Below, in pieces: positions 10,698-18,197 of a stretch of DNA of 64,000 nt (position 1 is its first letter; each line of letters opens with the position of its first letter). The translations under genes were made by a program, and so were the position numbers. The notes below the pieces were generated by a model. It searched no databases, was not told the DNA's origin, and worked only from the letters and a program-made list of their open reading frames with translations. This DNA comes from Alicycliphilus denitrificans_A (GTDB lineage: Bacteria; Pseudomonadota; Gammaproteobacteria; Burkholderiales; Burkholderiaceae_C), in the NCBI RefSeq assembly GCF_044792555.1, contig NZ_CP126238.1, positions 930,001 through 994,000 on the forward strand, in the 5' to 3' direction.

Positions 10698-11075
10698 GGC
10701 ACTTCCCGGCTGCCATGGAATAGCCATCCCGGGGGGGACTTGTACCCTAAAGATGCATAGTTTTCTATTGAGCCTAAAACCGGCAGCTCGCCCCGCCACG
10801 AGCCCCATTGACAACCGTGGCGGGCCAGCTTGTGGCGCAATGCGCTCGCAGATGTAGCGCAGCATGCAGGCCCACGGGTCTATCGTGGGTAACTGCCGCG
10901 CAGTTGTCTTTACATGCGGCAAAGCCGCACCAATATTGGCCAGAAGCTTCTTGAGCACATCCATGCGCCCATGCATGGGCGTCAGATAGAGCAGCGTCTG
11001 GTTGCCATGCGAGACGGCCCGCCCCACGGCAGCCAGTAGCAGCGGCCGGCTGGTTCCGCCCGCAGACCGACGCTG
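10698..11075. other. Left junction of the island, with an unidentified minus-strand ORF remnant
   Basis: No complete gene lies here. On the minus strand from about 11060 down to about 10740 there is a frame that reads like protein (for example NQTLLYLTPMHGRMDVLKKLL and PWACMLRYICERIA) but it begins and ends without family boundaries and runs into hisD antisense. I do not recognise it; it may be the broken end of a gene lost during insertion. A short G run (10730-10737) marks the change from hisD-like composition. Confidence 0.4.
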
Positions 11076-12497
11076 TCAGCGCTTCTCGTCGTTCATGTGG
11101 TACCAGTGATAAAGGAAGCGCTGGCCCACCCGTCGGAAGGGTGCGAAGGCGCGGGATGACACCATGTTGAAAACGTTCGGATAGGTCAGCTCCGAGTTGT
11201 AAATAGGCAATTCAAAGACCTTGGACTGCTTTCCGGCGATGCGCTCGGCCATACGCCGGCCTGCGTGGGCGGAAAAGCTCACGCCATTGCCGCCGTAGCC
11301 CAGCGCATAGAACACCGTCTCCATGGGGTCCGGTTGCGCGATGCGCGGCATCATGTCGTGGCTCACATCGACCCAGCCCCACCAGGAGTAATCGATCTGA
11401 ATGCCTTTGAGCGCGGGGAACTTGCGATGCAGGCCCTGCACCAGCGCCTGCATGTGACGCGGGTTGGTCGCATCGGCGCCGGTGATGGAACTGCGGCTGC
11501 CAATCTGGACCCGGTTGTCGGGCAGCTTGCGGTAGTAAAACCGCAGCGTGCGCGTGTCGGTGATAAAAACGGTGGACTTGAAACCGGTCGCCTCGATCTC
11601 GGCCGGCGTGAGCGGGCGCGTGACGAGGGAATTCGACAGGATGGGCATGATCTTCGAGTCCAGGCTCTTGTGCAGGCCATTGGACGTGTAGCCGCCGGTG
11701 GCAAAGCCCACGGACCGCGCGCGCACCGAGCCGCCGGGGGTCTTGAGGTAGTGCACGCCATTGCGCGTTTCCATGCCGGTGACGGGGCTGGCCGGGTGCA
11801 CCTTGACGCCCAGTGCACGGGCCATGCGCAGATAGCCATGCGCTAGCTTGAGCGGGTGCACGCCGACGCCGTCAGGCTCGAGCAAGGCGCCGCAACTCTC
11901 GGCATCGTTGACATAGCGACGTTTGAGCTCCTCGGTGCTGAGCATGTGCGTGTCGTAGCCAAAGACTTCGCGCATGACCTTGGCCTCTTTGCGCAGGAAG
12001 TCCATCTTCTGCTCGCGGTGGGCAATGTAGAGGTGTCCACCCGGCTGTGCATCGCACGGCACCTCGGCCACCAGGCTTTTGAAAGTCTCGAAGCCATCGC
12101 GCACCTCGGCGTCAAGCTTGATGGCCGTTTCCTTGCCCCAGCGCTCTATCCATTGCGAACGATAGAGCCGGCCGGTGGCGTTCAGGCCCTGGCCGCCGTT
12201 GCGGCTGGTGCAGCCCCAGATACTCTGGTTGGCCTCCAGTACGGTGGCCTTGATGCCGTGTTCGCGCGCCAGGAAAAGTGCCGTGGCCAGACCGGTGAAA
12301 CCGGAACCGACAATGACCACGTCGGCATCGGTGTCCTGTAGGATAGGACCATCATCCTCGGGCGGCGTACCCGCCGTTTCCACCCAGTAGGTGGGCGCGT
12401 AGTCGCGTCCGTGCCCCGGGGTGCGAGCTACCAGGGGGTCGTAATGGGGATCGTAGGCCGCAAGCGGTTCTCCGTATCGTTTGCTTGGTATGTCCAT
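11076..12497 (-). CDS. FAD-dependent amine/amino-acid oxidoreductase (DAO family)
   Basis: A 473-residue flavoprotein of the DAO superfamily, similar in layout to gamma-glutamylputrescine oxidase (PuuB) and related enzymes that oxidise secondary amines. The FAD-binding dinucleotide fold is at residues 58-80 with GSGFTG at 64-69, preceded by an extended N-terminal arm that includes PTYWVE; further on, TSRNGGQG matches the PuuB/OrdL pattern. The C-terminal part has YALGYGGNGVSFS, the second flavin contact. It is transcribed away from the GlxA-type regulator, which probably controls it. The substrate is not determinable here. Confidence 0.85.
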   Translation of the reverse strand: MDIPSKRYGEPLAAYDPHYDPLVARTPGHGRDYAPTYWVETAGTPPEDDGPILQDTDADVVIVGSGFTGLATALFLAREHGIKATVLEANQSIWGCTSRNGGQGLNATGRLYRSQWIERWGKETAIKLDAEVRDGFETFKSLVAEVPCDAQPGGHLYIAHREQKMDFLRKEAKVMREVFGYDTHMLSTEELKRRYVNDAESCGALLEPDGVGVHPLKLAHGYLRMARALGVKVHPASPVTGMETRNGVHYLKTPGGSVRARSVGFATGGYTSNGLHKSLDSKIMPILSNSLVTRPLTPAEIEATGFKSTVFITDTRTLRFYYRKLPDNRVQIGSRSSITGADATNPRHMQALVQGLHRKFPALKGIQIDYSWWGWVDVSHDMMPRIAQPDPMETVFYALGYGGNGVSFSAHAGRRMAERIAGKQSKVFELPIYNSELTYPNVFNMVSSRAFAPFRRVGQRFLYHWYHMNDEKR

Positions 12498-13211
12498 GCT
12501 ATGAATCTATGGTTAGTTGGGTGCTTGAAAGTTATTCGGAATCTGTGCTGCCCGTGCGTCAATTTCATACTGATTTAGGTCAGCACTGGAGCGTCCATAA
12601 CTTAATCGAGATAATGCTCACGCCCAGCAGCATCTCGGTTCGCGTCTAGCCTCCGCCATCAATAGTGATGACGTACAGTGCAGAAATTTGATGTCAGCGA
12701 CATTGACGTGAATCGATGCTCATCTGGACCCTCGAAAAATTTCTATTTTCAAAGGCGTCATGAGTATTTGTAGTGCTGAACTATTCCAAGTAGAACTCCG
12801 GCACTCATGGGAAAACAAAAAATATTCAAATAACGCGTTAAGTAATGCCGCGCTGGCGGAAAATTGCGCCCATGCGGAAAATGCTAGTACACGTTTCGCT
12901 TAAGCGTGTCGCACTGGAAGCGTTGATTTTGCATTAAATCCAGACTTGGTGGCGAGAGCATGATCCAAGGAAACTCCTCGCCAAGCAGTCCGGGCTCGAA
13001 TAGCAACATCAGTCGCCGGATATTGTTTGTGCGTCGTTTTAATGATTCGAATTGGACTGCTCGTCATCCGGGCGTCTCCCTCCCCTTGGAAATAAAATAC
13101 GTGGCGCCAGTGCGCTCAAGTGCGTATTCTGGAGTGTATGCTTATATGGCAGTGTTCATTTTCCGCCAATTAATTGACAATAAATGCCATCTGCAACATA
13201 TTTAATTAGCC
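12498..13211. other. AT-rich divergent regulatory region
   Basis: This 714-base gap lies between the divergent oxidase and GlxA-type regulator genes. It is distinctly more AT-rich than the flanking core genes. I see a perfect palindrome CGCTTAAGCG (12897-12906) and two direct repeats GCGGAAAAT (12856-12864 and 12874-12882), 18 bases apart, which could be sites for the regulator. An open frame at 12960-13205 has no SD and no similarity, and I do not call it. Confidence 0.5.
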
Positions 13212-14222
13212 ATGTCTAGCCCAAATTCAATCTCTGCCAAACCGCTATTGCGCGGCCCCATAGGATTTGTGCTGATCCCTCAGTTCGCGATGATGGCGCT
13301 GGCGTCAGCGATAGAGCCACTGCGTATTGCCAACCGCTATCTGGAGACACCCTACACTTGGCGATTGTTGTCGTTGGATGGTGCGGCAGTAGTTGACGGC
13401 AATGGCATCCCAATTCTTCCACACGGGTCCATCTTGGATACGGAAGAACTTGGAGCTGTCATCATTTGCGCTGACATCCAGCCTGAACGCTATTACTCGC
13501 GTGAATTACGCCGTTGGCTGCATCAGATGAACGCCACGGGAGCCACGCTAGGGGCTCTTGACACCGGATGCTTCCTGTTGGCGCGTGCCGGACTACTGGA
13601 CGGCTGCCGTGCCACGATGCACTGGGAGGTGGTCGAAGCGTTTCGCGAACGCTTCCGCAAGACCACCGTCGCGCAGACGCTATTCGAAGTCGACTCCCGG
13701 CGACTGACTTGTGCCGGCGGAACCGCCGCGATTGACATGATGCTCAGTGCTATCGCGATCGACCATGGGGTTGAACTCGCGAACCGAGTCGCCGAGCATT
13801 GTCTGCATGGCGGCATTCGACCAGGAGATGTAGCTCAACGCATGTCACTGACGAGGCGTAGTCGCATTCACCACCCATCCGTTGCAGCCGCAATGCAACT
13901 GCTTGAAGAATCACCCGAGCGTGCGATCGGCGTGCCAGAGCTTGCGAATTCCGTCGGCTTGTCTTCTCGTCAGCTACTGCGCTTATTTTCTCAGTTCGTT
14001 GGCGAAGGTCCTAGCCACTACCACCGACGCCTTCGGCTCGAACATGCACGTAGCCTGTTGCGTTATACAGCGATCACTGTGACCGAGGCGTCGGTGGCTG
14101 CGGGATTCCAGACGTTGGCACACTTTTGCCGTGCCTACCGGCAGCAGTATGGACAGCCGCCCGGCGTGGATCGGACGAGCGAAGCTAGAAGAACTCCACT
14201 ATTGCGTGACCGTGCGAAATAG
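13212..14222 (+). CDS. GlxA family transcriptional regulator (DJ-1/PfpI domain plus AraC HTH)
   Basis: A 336-residue regulator with an N-terminal DJ-1/PfpI-like sensor domain (residues about 15-190; ALDTGCFLLARAGLL with the nucleophile-elbow cysteine at 120, then ATMHWE) and a C-terminal AraC DNA-binding domain (about 225-325; VPELANSVGLSSRQLLRLF and VTEASVAAGFQTLAHFCRAY). This architecture is used by regulators of carnitine, glycine betaine, choline and arginine use. It probably controls the divergent oxidase and perhaps other island genes. GC content and codon use are lower than in the his genes, consistent with transfer. Confidence 0.88.
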   Translation: MSSPNSISAKPLLRGPIGFVLIPQFAMMALASAIEPLRIANRYLETPYTWRLLSLDGAAVVDGNGIPILPHGSILDTEELGAVIICADIQPERYYSRELRRWLHQMNATGATLGALDTGCFLLARAGLLDGCRATMHWEVVEAFRERFRKTTVAQTLFEVDSRRLTCAGGTAAIDMMLSAIAIDHGVELANRVAEHCLHGGIRPGDVAQRMSLTRRSRIHHPSVAAAMQLLEESPERAIGVPELANSVGLSSRQLLRLFSQFVGEGPSHYHRRLRLEHARSLLRYTAITVTEASVAAGFQTLAHFCRAYRQQYGQPPGVDRTSEARRTPLLRDRAK

Positions 14223-14768
14223 CCGCCCTGCAACGCTTATCACCATCTCGTTATACACAACTCACACCTGCCCCGATCTTTCACATGTAGCGGCGAGCCT
14301 TCGACGAAGGTGAGTACGCTCTTCAAGATCAGGCGCCGCACCGTATTGAGCTGTTCCCCTCCCTCCCTCACGTCAGAATGGTTTTCGCCCTTATAAATTC
14401 AAGACAGGGTCGGCGATGAAGGGCGAGATTGGCTCGATAGGGGCAGCATTCAAGGACTCGACAAGGTGGAAAGTCCGCACACTTGTCTCGGCGTATGACA
14501 GAAAATGTCAATTAAATGGCGTAAATTACATGTCAATCAATCAAAAATTTCGCAAAAATACTGATTGACGCTTCCAGCGTTAATCCGCGTCGACTTTTCT
14601 TGCTGCCATTTCTTGATGTGCGAATCTGAATGCTGCCTGGCTCGCGTTGGAACCTCAATGCGGTATGCGGGTGGTGTTCAAGACAATCGCAATTAGATCA
14701 AAGCCTCGCAAATCGCAGTGTCGCGCTGCTGGCGCAATCGACAAAAAGTTTTTTCATTAGGAGTTAGT
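14223..14768. other. AT-rich gap before the NTF2-like gene
   Basis: I see no gene in these 546 bases. The region around 14500-14570 is AT-rich and contains TGGCGTAAATTACA (14517-14530), similar to sequence near three other island genes. An AGGAG ribosome site at 14759-14763 belongs to the next gene. Any promoter for that gene should lie here, but no clear -35/-10 pair stands out. Confidence 0.5.
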
Positions 14769-15167
14769 ATGAATTCACCCCCAGCCATCATCAATGAAGC
14801 CACGTTAGAAGAATTCAGCGCAGCGTGGAATCGTCACGACATTGACGCGATCATGTCCTTCATGAGCGACGATTGCGTATTCGAAACACCTGCAGGACCA
14901 GATGCCTGTGGCACCCGCCATGTGGGAAGGGAAGCGGTGCGCAAGGCATTTGCAGCGGTTTGGGATGCAATGCCCGATGCTCTTTGGAGCGAAGGCCGCT
15001 ACCTCGTGCAGGGCAATCTCGGTCTCTCGCAATGGCGATTCACTGGCACGAATGCCGATGGCAGTCGGGTCGACGTGGACGGTGTCGACGTGTTCACTCT
15101 TAAGGACGGAAAAATCCAAGTGAAAAATGCATTCAGAAAAAATCGCTTCCAGGTAGGAACGCCATAG
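14769..15167 (+). CDS. NTF2-like (SnoaL-type) protein
   Basis: A 132-residue protein of the NTF2-like superfamily, a cone fold that binds small hydrophobic substrates; members include polyketide cyclases and isomerases. The pattern is typical: LEEFSAAWNRHDIDAIMSFMSDDCVFETPAG at the start region, then HVGREAVRKAFAAVW, and a strand pair ending in DVFTLKDGKI. The start ATG at 14769 has AGGAG five bases upstream; a longer frame from 14718 is not needed. It has no operon partner on this strand. Its role may be in the pathway served by the island's oxidase, which is speculation. Confidence 0.8.
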   Translation: MNSPPAIINEATLEEFSAAWNRHDIDAIMSFMSDDCVFETPAGPDACGTRHVGREAVRKAFAAVWDAMPDALWSEGRYLVQGNLGLSQWRFTGTNADGSRVDVDGVDVFTLKDGKIQVKNAFRKNRFQVGTP

Positions 15168-15175
15168 AAATAGAT

Positions 15176-15330
15176 GAAGCGGTGCCCTAACGTGGCGACC
15201 TTGAGCATGGCGGCGAACTTTGCCAAATAAGCGGCAGCCGTGGCGTCGGTGGCTGGCACTGTCCCGCCATGCTGGAAGAAGTGCTGCATGTCGTTGGGAT
15301 AGACACATTTGATAACCTGGGACGTGGCTG
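15176..15330 (-). pseudogene. Fragment of a tyrosine recombinase (N-terminal SAM-like domain)
   Basis: On the minus strand a short stretch reads MQHFFQHGGTVPATDATAAA and continues AYLAKFAAMLKVATLGHRFI. This strongly resembles the N-terminal core-binding domain of phage-type integrases (pattern DLxHFxxxGGTIPATxxxVAAYLA...LKVATLxRRLxAI). The similarity stops at about 15176, next to the NTF2-like gene stop, and the catalytic domain (R..H.R..Y) is absent, so this is a truncated remnant. It is direct evidence that integrative DNA once entered here. Confidence 0.6.
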
Positions 15331-15785
15331 CTGTCTTATGCGGACACCTCCGCGATGTAGCAGCCCAGGGCCTCCACCGTGCTGCTTGACATCTTGCTGC
15401 CCACCTCGGAAGAAGCTTGGGCTGGAACCGTCCCGATTGCAGCTAGGCCCAAGTTGATGGTGTGCATCACCGTTTCCGTATTGCCGGCCAGTTGCACCAG
15501 CAGTATGTGGGCAACAGGGCAAGTGAAGCACCAGGCCCCGCATGGACCGAAGAGAGGCTGGAATGACAGTAGTCTGATGGCAGCAAGAGGGTCGTTACCG
15601 AGCGCTCCCGCTCGGTGATGATCCAGAGCTTGGCGGGCTTTGCCGCCGCATCTGCGGCGGCGAGGTGGAACGCGGTCAAGATGCGCGCACCGGCCGACGG
15701 TTGGACTCATGATCTCCTGCGCACAGTTCACGCAGTCCCTGGCCTGGTAACGATTCATCAGTTGGGAGATGGATGCCCCGCGCTG
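15331..15785. other. Degenerate sequence, likely decayed mobile-element cargo
   Basis: No intact gene is seen. Short minus-strand stretches look protein-like in changing frames, for example ARILTAFHLAAADAAAKPAK and LWIITERERSVTTLLLPSDY near 15600-15700, and MHTINLGLAAIGTVPAQ near 15430-15480. They resemble frameshifted coding sequence, but I do not recognise the families. They lie next to the recombinase fragment and may belong to the same lost element. Confidence 0.45.
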
Positions 15786-16790
15786 CTAGTCTAGTTTTAC
15801 CCCGGACTCCTTGACCAGCTTCCCGTAACGAACCGTCTCACTTTTAATGTAGGCAGCTGCTTCCGAAGGCGAACTGAATACAGCATCACTCATCAATTTG
15901 GCCAGCAAGGCCTGATACTCCGGGTCCTTGGCTGATTCCCGGATGACCTGATTGAGTTTTTGAATGCGGTCTGTAGGCGTGCCAGATTTGGTGACGATCG
16001 CCACGAAGCTTTGCACCCGTGGGCCTTGACTGCCGCCTTCCAAGATAGCAGGGACATCCTTCATTGCCGGGCTGCGTTTGTCTTGCAAAATGCCCAATGG
16101 TCTGACTTTGCCACTGCTGACATGCGGGTAGGATGAGCCAGGAAAATCAACCGTGGCAGTTACCTGTCCACCAATCAAGTCTGTAATGGCTGCAGGACTG
16201 CCGCGATATGGAACTACGGTGAAATCCAAGCCAGATGCTTTTTTCCAAGTTTCAAGGCCTAGCTGCGCAGCGCCCCAAGTCGCATTAACACCAATGGAGA
16301 CCTTGCCGGGATTCGCGGCAATTTTTTTGACCAAATCATCGAAGTTCTTCTCCGGGCTATCGGCTTTCACGATGAGCCAGTTAGGCGACGTGTAGAGGAT
16401 AGTGACGGGGCTCAGATCCTTGGCCGGAGAATAAGGTGCGGATGGCATGAGGACTGGATTAATGCTCAAAGTTACATCCGATGTGATGAGCATCGTATGA
16501 CCATCGGCCTCGGATCGAAGCAAATTTTGAACGGCAGGGACTGTTGCCCCGCCGCTGACATTTTCCACAACTACTGGTTTTCCAAGGCGTTTTCCCAAGT
16601 GGATCGCCAGGGAGCGAGCCAAAACATCGACCGATCCTCCGGGTGGAAAGGCAACGATCAAGCGCATGCTCTTGGACGGCCATTCAGACTGCTGCGCCAT
16701 AACCGGCATTGCCGTCGCCGCCATCAGCATGGGCGCCAGGGCCAAGGAGGCCAGCTTCTTCAGTATAAATTTACGATTTCTGTTAATCAT
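15786..16790 (-). CDS. Tripartite tricarboxylate transporter substrate-binding protein (Bug family)
   Basis: Periplasmic ligand-binding protein of the Bug/TctC family, 334 residues. The signal peptide ends near residue 33 (AMPVMAQ). The mature protein starts with the family pattern WPSKSMRLIVAFPPGGSVDV, with the ligand loop PGGSVD, followed by VVENVSGGATVPAVQNLL. TctA/TctB membrane subunits are not present in the window, which is common for the many orphan Bug proteins of Comamonadaceae. It lies upstream-to-downstream behind the second Bug gene on the same strand but 400 bases apart. Ligand unknown; carboxylates are usual. Confidence 0.87.
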   Translation of the reverse strand: MINRNRKFILKKLASLALAPMLMAATAMPVMAQQSEWPSKSMRLIVAFPPGGSVDVLARSLAIHLGKRLGKPVVVENVSGGATVPAVQNLLRSEADGHTMLITSDVTLSINPVLMPSAPYSPAKDLSPVTILYTSPNWLIVKADSPEKNFDDLVKKIAANPGKVSIGVNATWGAAQLGLETWKKASGLDFTVVPYRGSPAAITDLIGGQVTATVDFPGSSYPHVSSGKVRPLGILQDKRSPAMKDVPAILEGGSQGPRVQSFVAIVTKSGTPTDRIQKLNQVIRESAKDPEYQALLAKLMSDAVFSSPSEAAAYIKSETVRYGKLVKESGVKLD

Positions 16791-17197
16791 GATATTTATT
16801 TTTTAGTAAAAAACAGGTGGTGAGCTCATGGGTTTGTGATGAGAAATGACTGCTTCACAATTTCTCAGAGAGGAGGATTCGATCCCTCTTTGCTCTTTAA
16901 GTGGGTGATGGCGAAAAGCACCATCGCGTAGATGTCAAGCGACGCGCGGCTGCGTTCCGTAGAAGGTCCATTGCCTGCGCCTTTGACCGTCAGGCCACGG
17001 AGCTGCATCTCCGTGTGACCTCACTCAGTCTATTTATGCAGTTGGAACGCCCAAAAAAGGTGGCCCTTGCACAAATCAGTCTGCGGCCAGGGCGCCTCAT
17101 TCACAAACCGATTTATGCAACAAAGCCGTCAACACCATTTAGAACCTGTTTGCCTGAAACGTAAGCAACTCAGGGCGCCCCACTTCCCAGAATAAGA
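16791..17197. other. Gap between the two Bug genes
   Basis: No gene is supported in these 407 bases. Features seen are an inverted repeat GATGG/CCATC at 16906-16924, containing TGGCGAAAAGCA (16909-16920), and a GAGG..CCTC stretch at about 16868-16890. A promoter for the minus-strand Bug gene is expected at 16800-16900, which is AT-rich near the start codon. The plus-strand frame 16901-17164 lacks similarity. Confidence 0.45.
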
Positions 17198-18181
17198 TTA
17201 TTTGATCGGACGGACCTTCCCATTCACCTTCATCAAATATTTTGTCGCTTCCTCCTCGGCCCTATTCCAGAGCTCGGAATATTGTTCCGGGGTTGAGTAC
17301 TCCAAAATCAAGGCCATGGCATCCATTTTTTGCTTTAAATCCTGATCATCCAAAACTTCCTTGATCATCGCGCTCCATTTCGAAACTATTGCTGGGGCGG
17401 TGCCTGCGGCGAGCGTTAAGCCGGTGCCAAAACTTGAAGCATCAACTCCTAGGGAGTTGGCGGTCGGTACATCCGGGAAAAATTTGAATGGCTTATCGCC
17501 ACTGATCATGACGACCCTGATTTTTCCGGAATTGAAAAACGGCAATGCAGTTGTTGCATTGATCATCCCCAGATCTATATGCCCGCCCATAAGTCCATTC
17601 ATCATTGATGGCCCATCATTGAACGGAATGTGATTGAATTTTGCGCCGAATTTATTCTGGATATTTTCAGCATAAATTACGGCGGGGCCGCGGCTGCTTG
17701 GAGATCCAAAATTGATCTTTTCCGGGTTGGCCTTTGCCGCCTCCAGTACATCCTTCATTGATCGGTAAGGGCTGTCGGACTTGACAATCCACACGGCCGG
17801 CGTGCGCTGCGTCATGGCCACGGGAATTAAATTGCTGCGAGAATACGGTGCATTTGCCTCAGTGTTCAGATATGTCATCTGGGCATCGAACCCCTGAGTA
17901 AAGGCAATGGTGTACCCATCATTGGGCTGCCGAAGCAATTCACTCAAGGCAATTTGACCGCTTGCCCCGGTTTTGTTCAAAACGATGGTTTGAGTTCCCC
18001 ACTTCTTGTCCCACACAGGCGCCATGGCCCGCGCCATGATGTCAATCTGTCCTCCCGCACCGAAAGGCACAAGAAGATTGATTCGCTTTCCTTTCTCTGG
18101 AAAATCTGCTGCTATCGCATGGCCTGTAGCCAGAGAAATGGTGAGCATGCCGAAGCATTTGAAAAATTGCCTGAGTTTCAT
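17198..18181 (-). CDS. Second Bug-family substrate-binding protein
   Basis: A 327-residue periplasmic binding protein with a signal peptide cleaved around residue 24 (GHAIA before ADFP). It keeps the family pattern INLLVPFGAGGQIDIMARAM, where GAGGQID replaces the more common PGGxxD loop, and a later GSPSSRGPAVIYAENIQ. It is diverged from the first Bug gene, so the two are not a recent duplication. The amidohydrolase gene ends 16 bases upstream on the same strand, which suggests co-transcription: the binding protein may deliver the substrate or product of that hydrolase. AT-rich codon use marks it as part of the island. Confidence 0.86.
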   Translation of the reverse strand: MKLRQFFKCFGMLTISLATGHAIAADFPEKGKRINLLVPFGAGGQIDIMARAMAPVWDKKWGTQTIVLNKTGASGQIALSELLRQPNDGYTIAFTQGFDAQMTYLNTEANAPYSRSNLIPVAMTQRTPAVWIVKSDSPYRSMKDVLEAAKANPEKINFGSPSSRGPAVIYAENIQNKFGAKFNHIPFNDGPSMMNGLMGGHIDLGMINATTALPFFNSGKIRVVMISGDKPFKFFPDVPTANSLGVDASSFGTGLTLAAGTAPAIVSKWSAMIKEVLDDQDLKQKMDAMALILEYSTPEQYSELWNRAEEEATKYLMKVNGKVRPIK

Positions 18182-18197
18182 GATGTCTCCTGGTTGG

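Noticed and set aside
9420..11027. 535-codon minus-strand open frame over hisD
   Set aside because: It is mostly the antisense of hisD, where GC-rich codon use keeps the opposite strand open. Only the part beyond hisD (about 10740-11027) might be a gene remnant.
12960..13205. 81-residue plus-strand ORF upstream of the GlxA-type regulator
   Set aside because: No ribosome site, no recognisable domain, low-complexity Ser/Asn start, and it fills the region where the regulator promoter is expected.
16868..16900. tRNA-like fragment (GGATTCGATCCCTC) as an attachment site
   Set aside because: It resembles a T-arm, but no acceptor stem or anticodon arm can be built around it and no matching copy was seen at an island border.
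16901..17164. 87-residue plus-strand ORF between the two Bug genes
   Set aside because: No similarity and no ribosome site, and it runs against the direction of both neighbours; likely chance.
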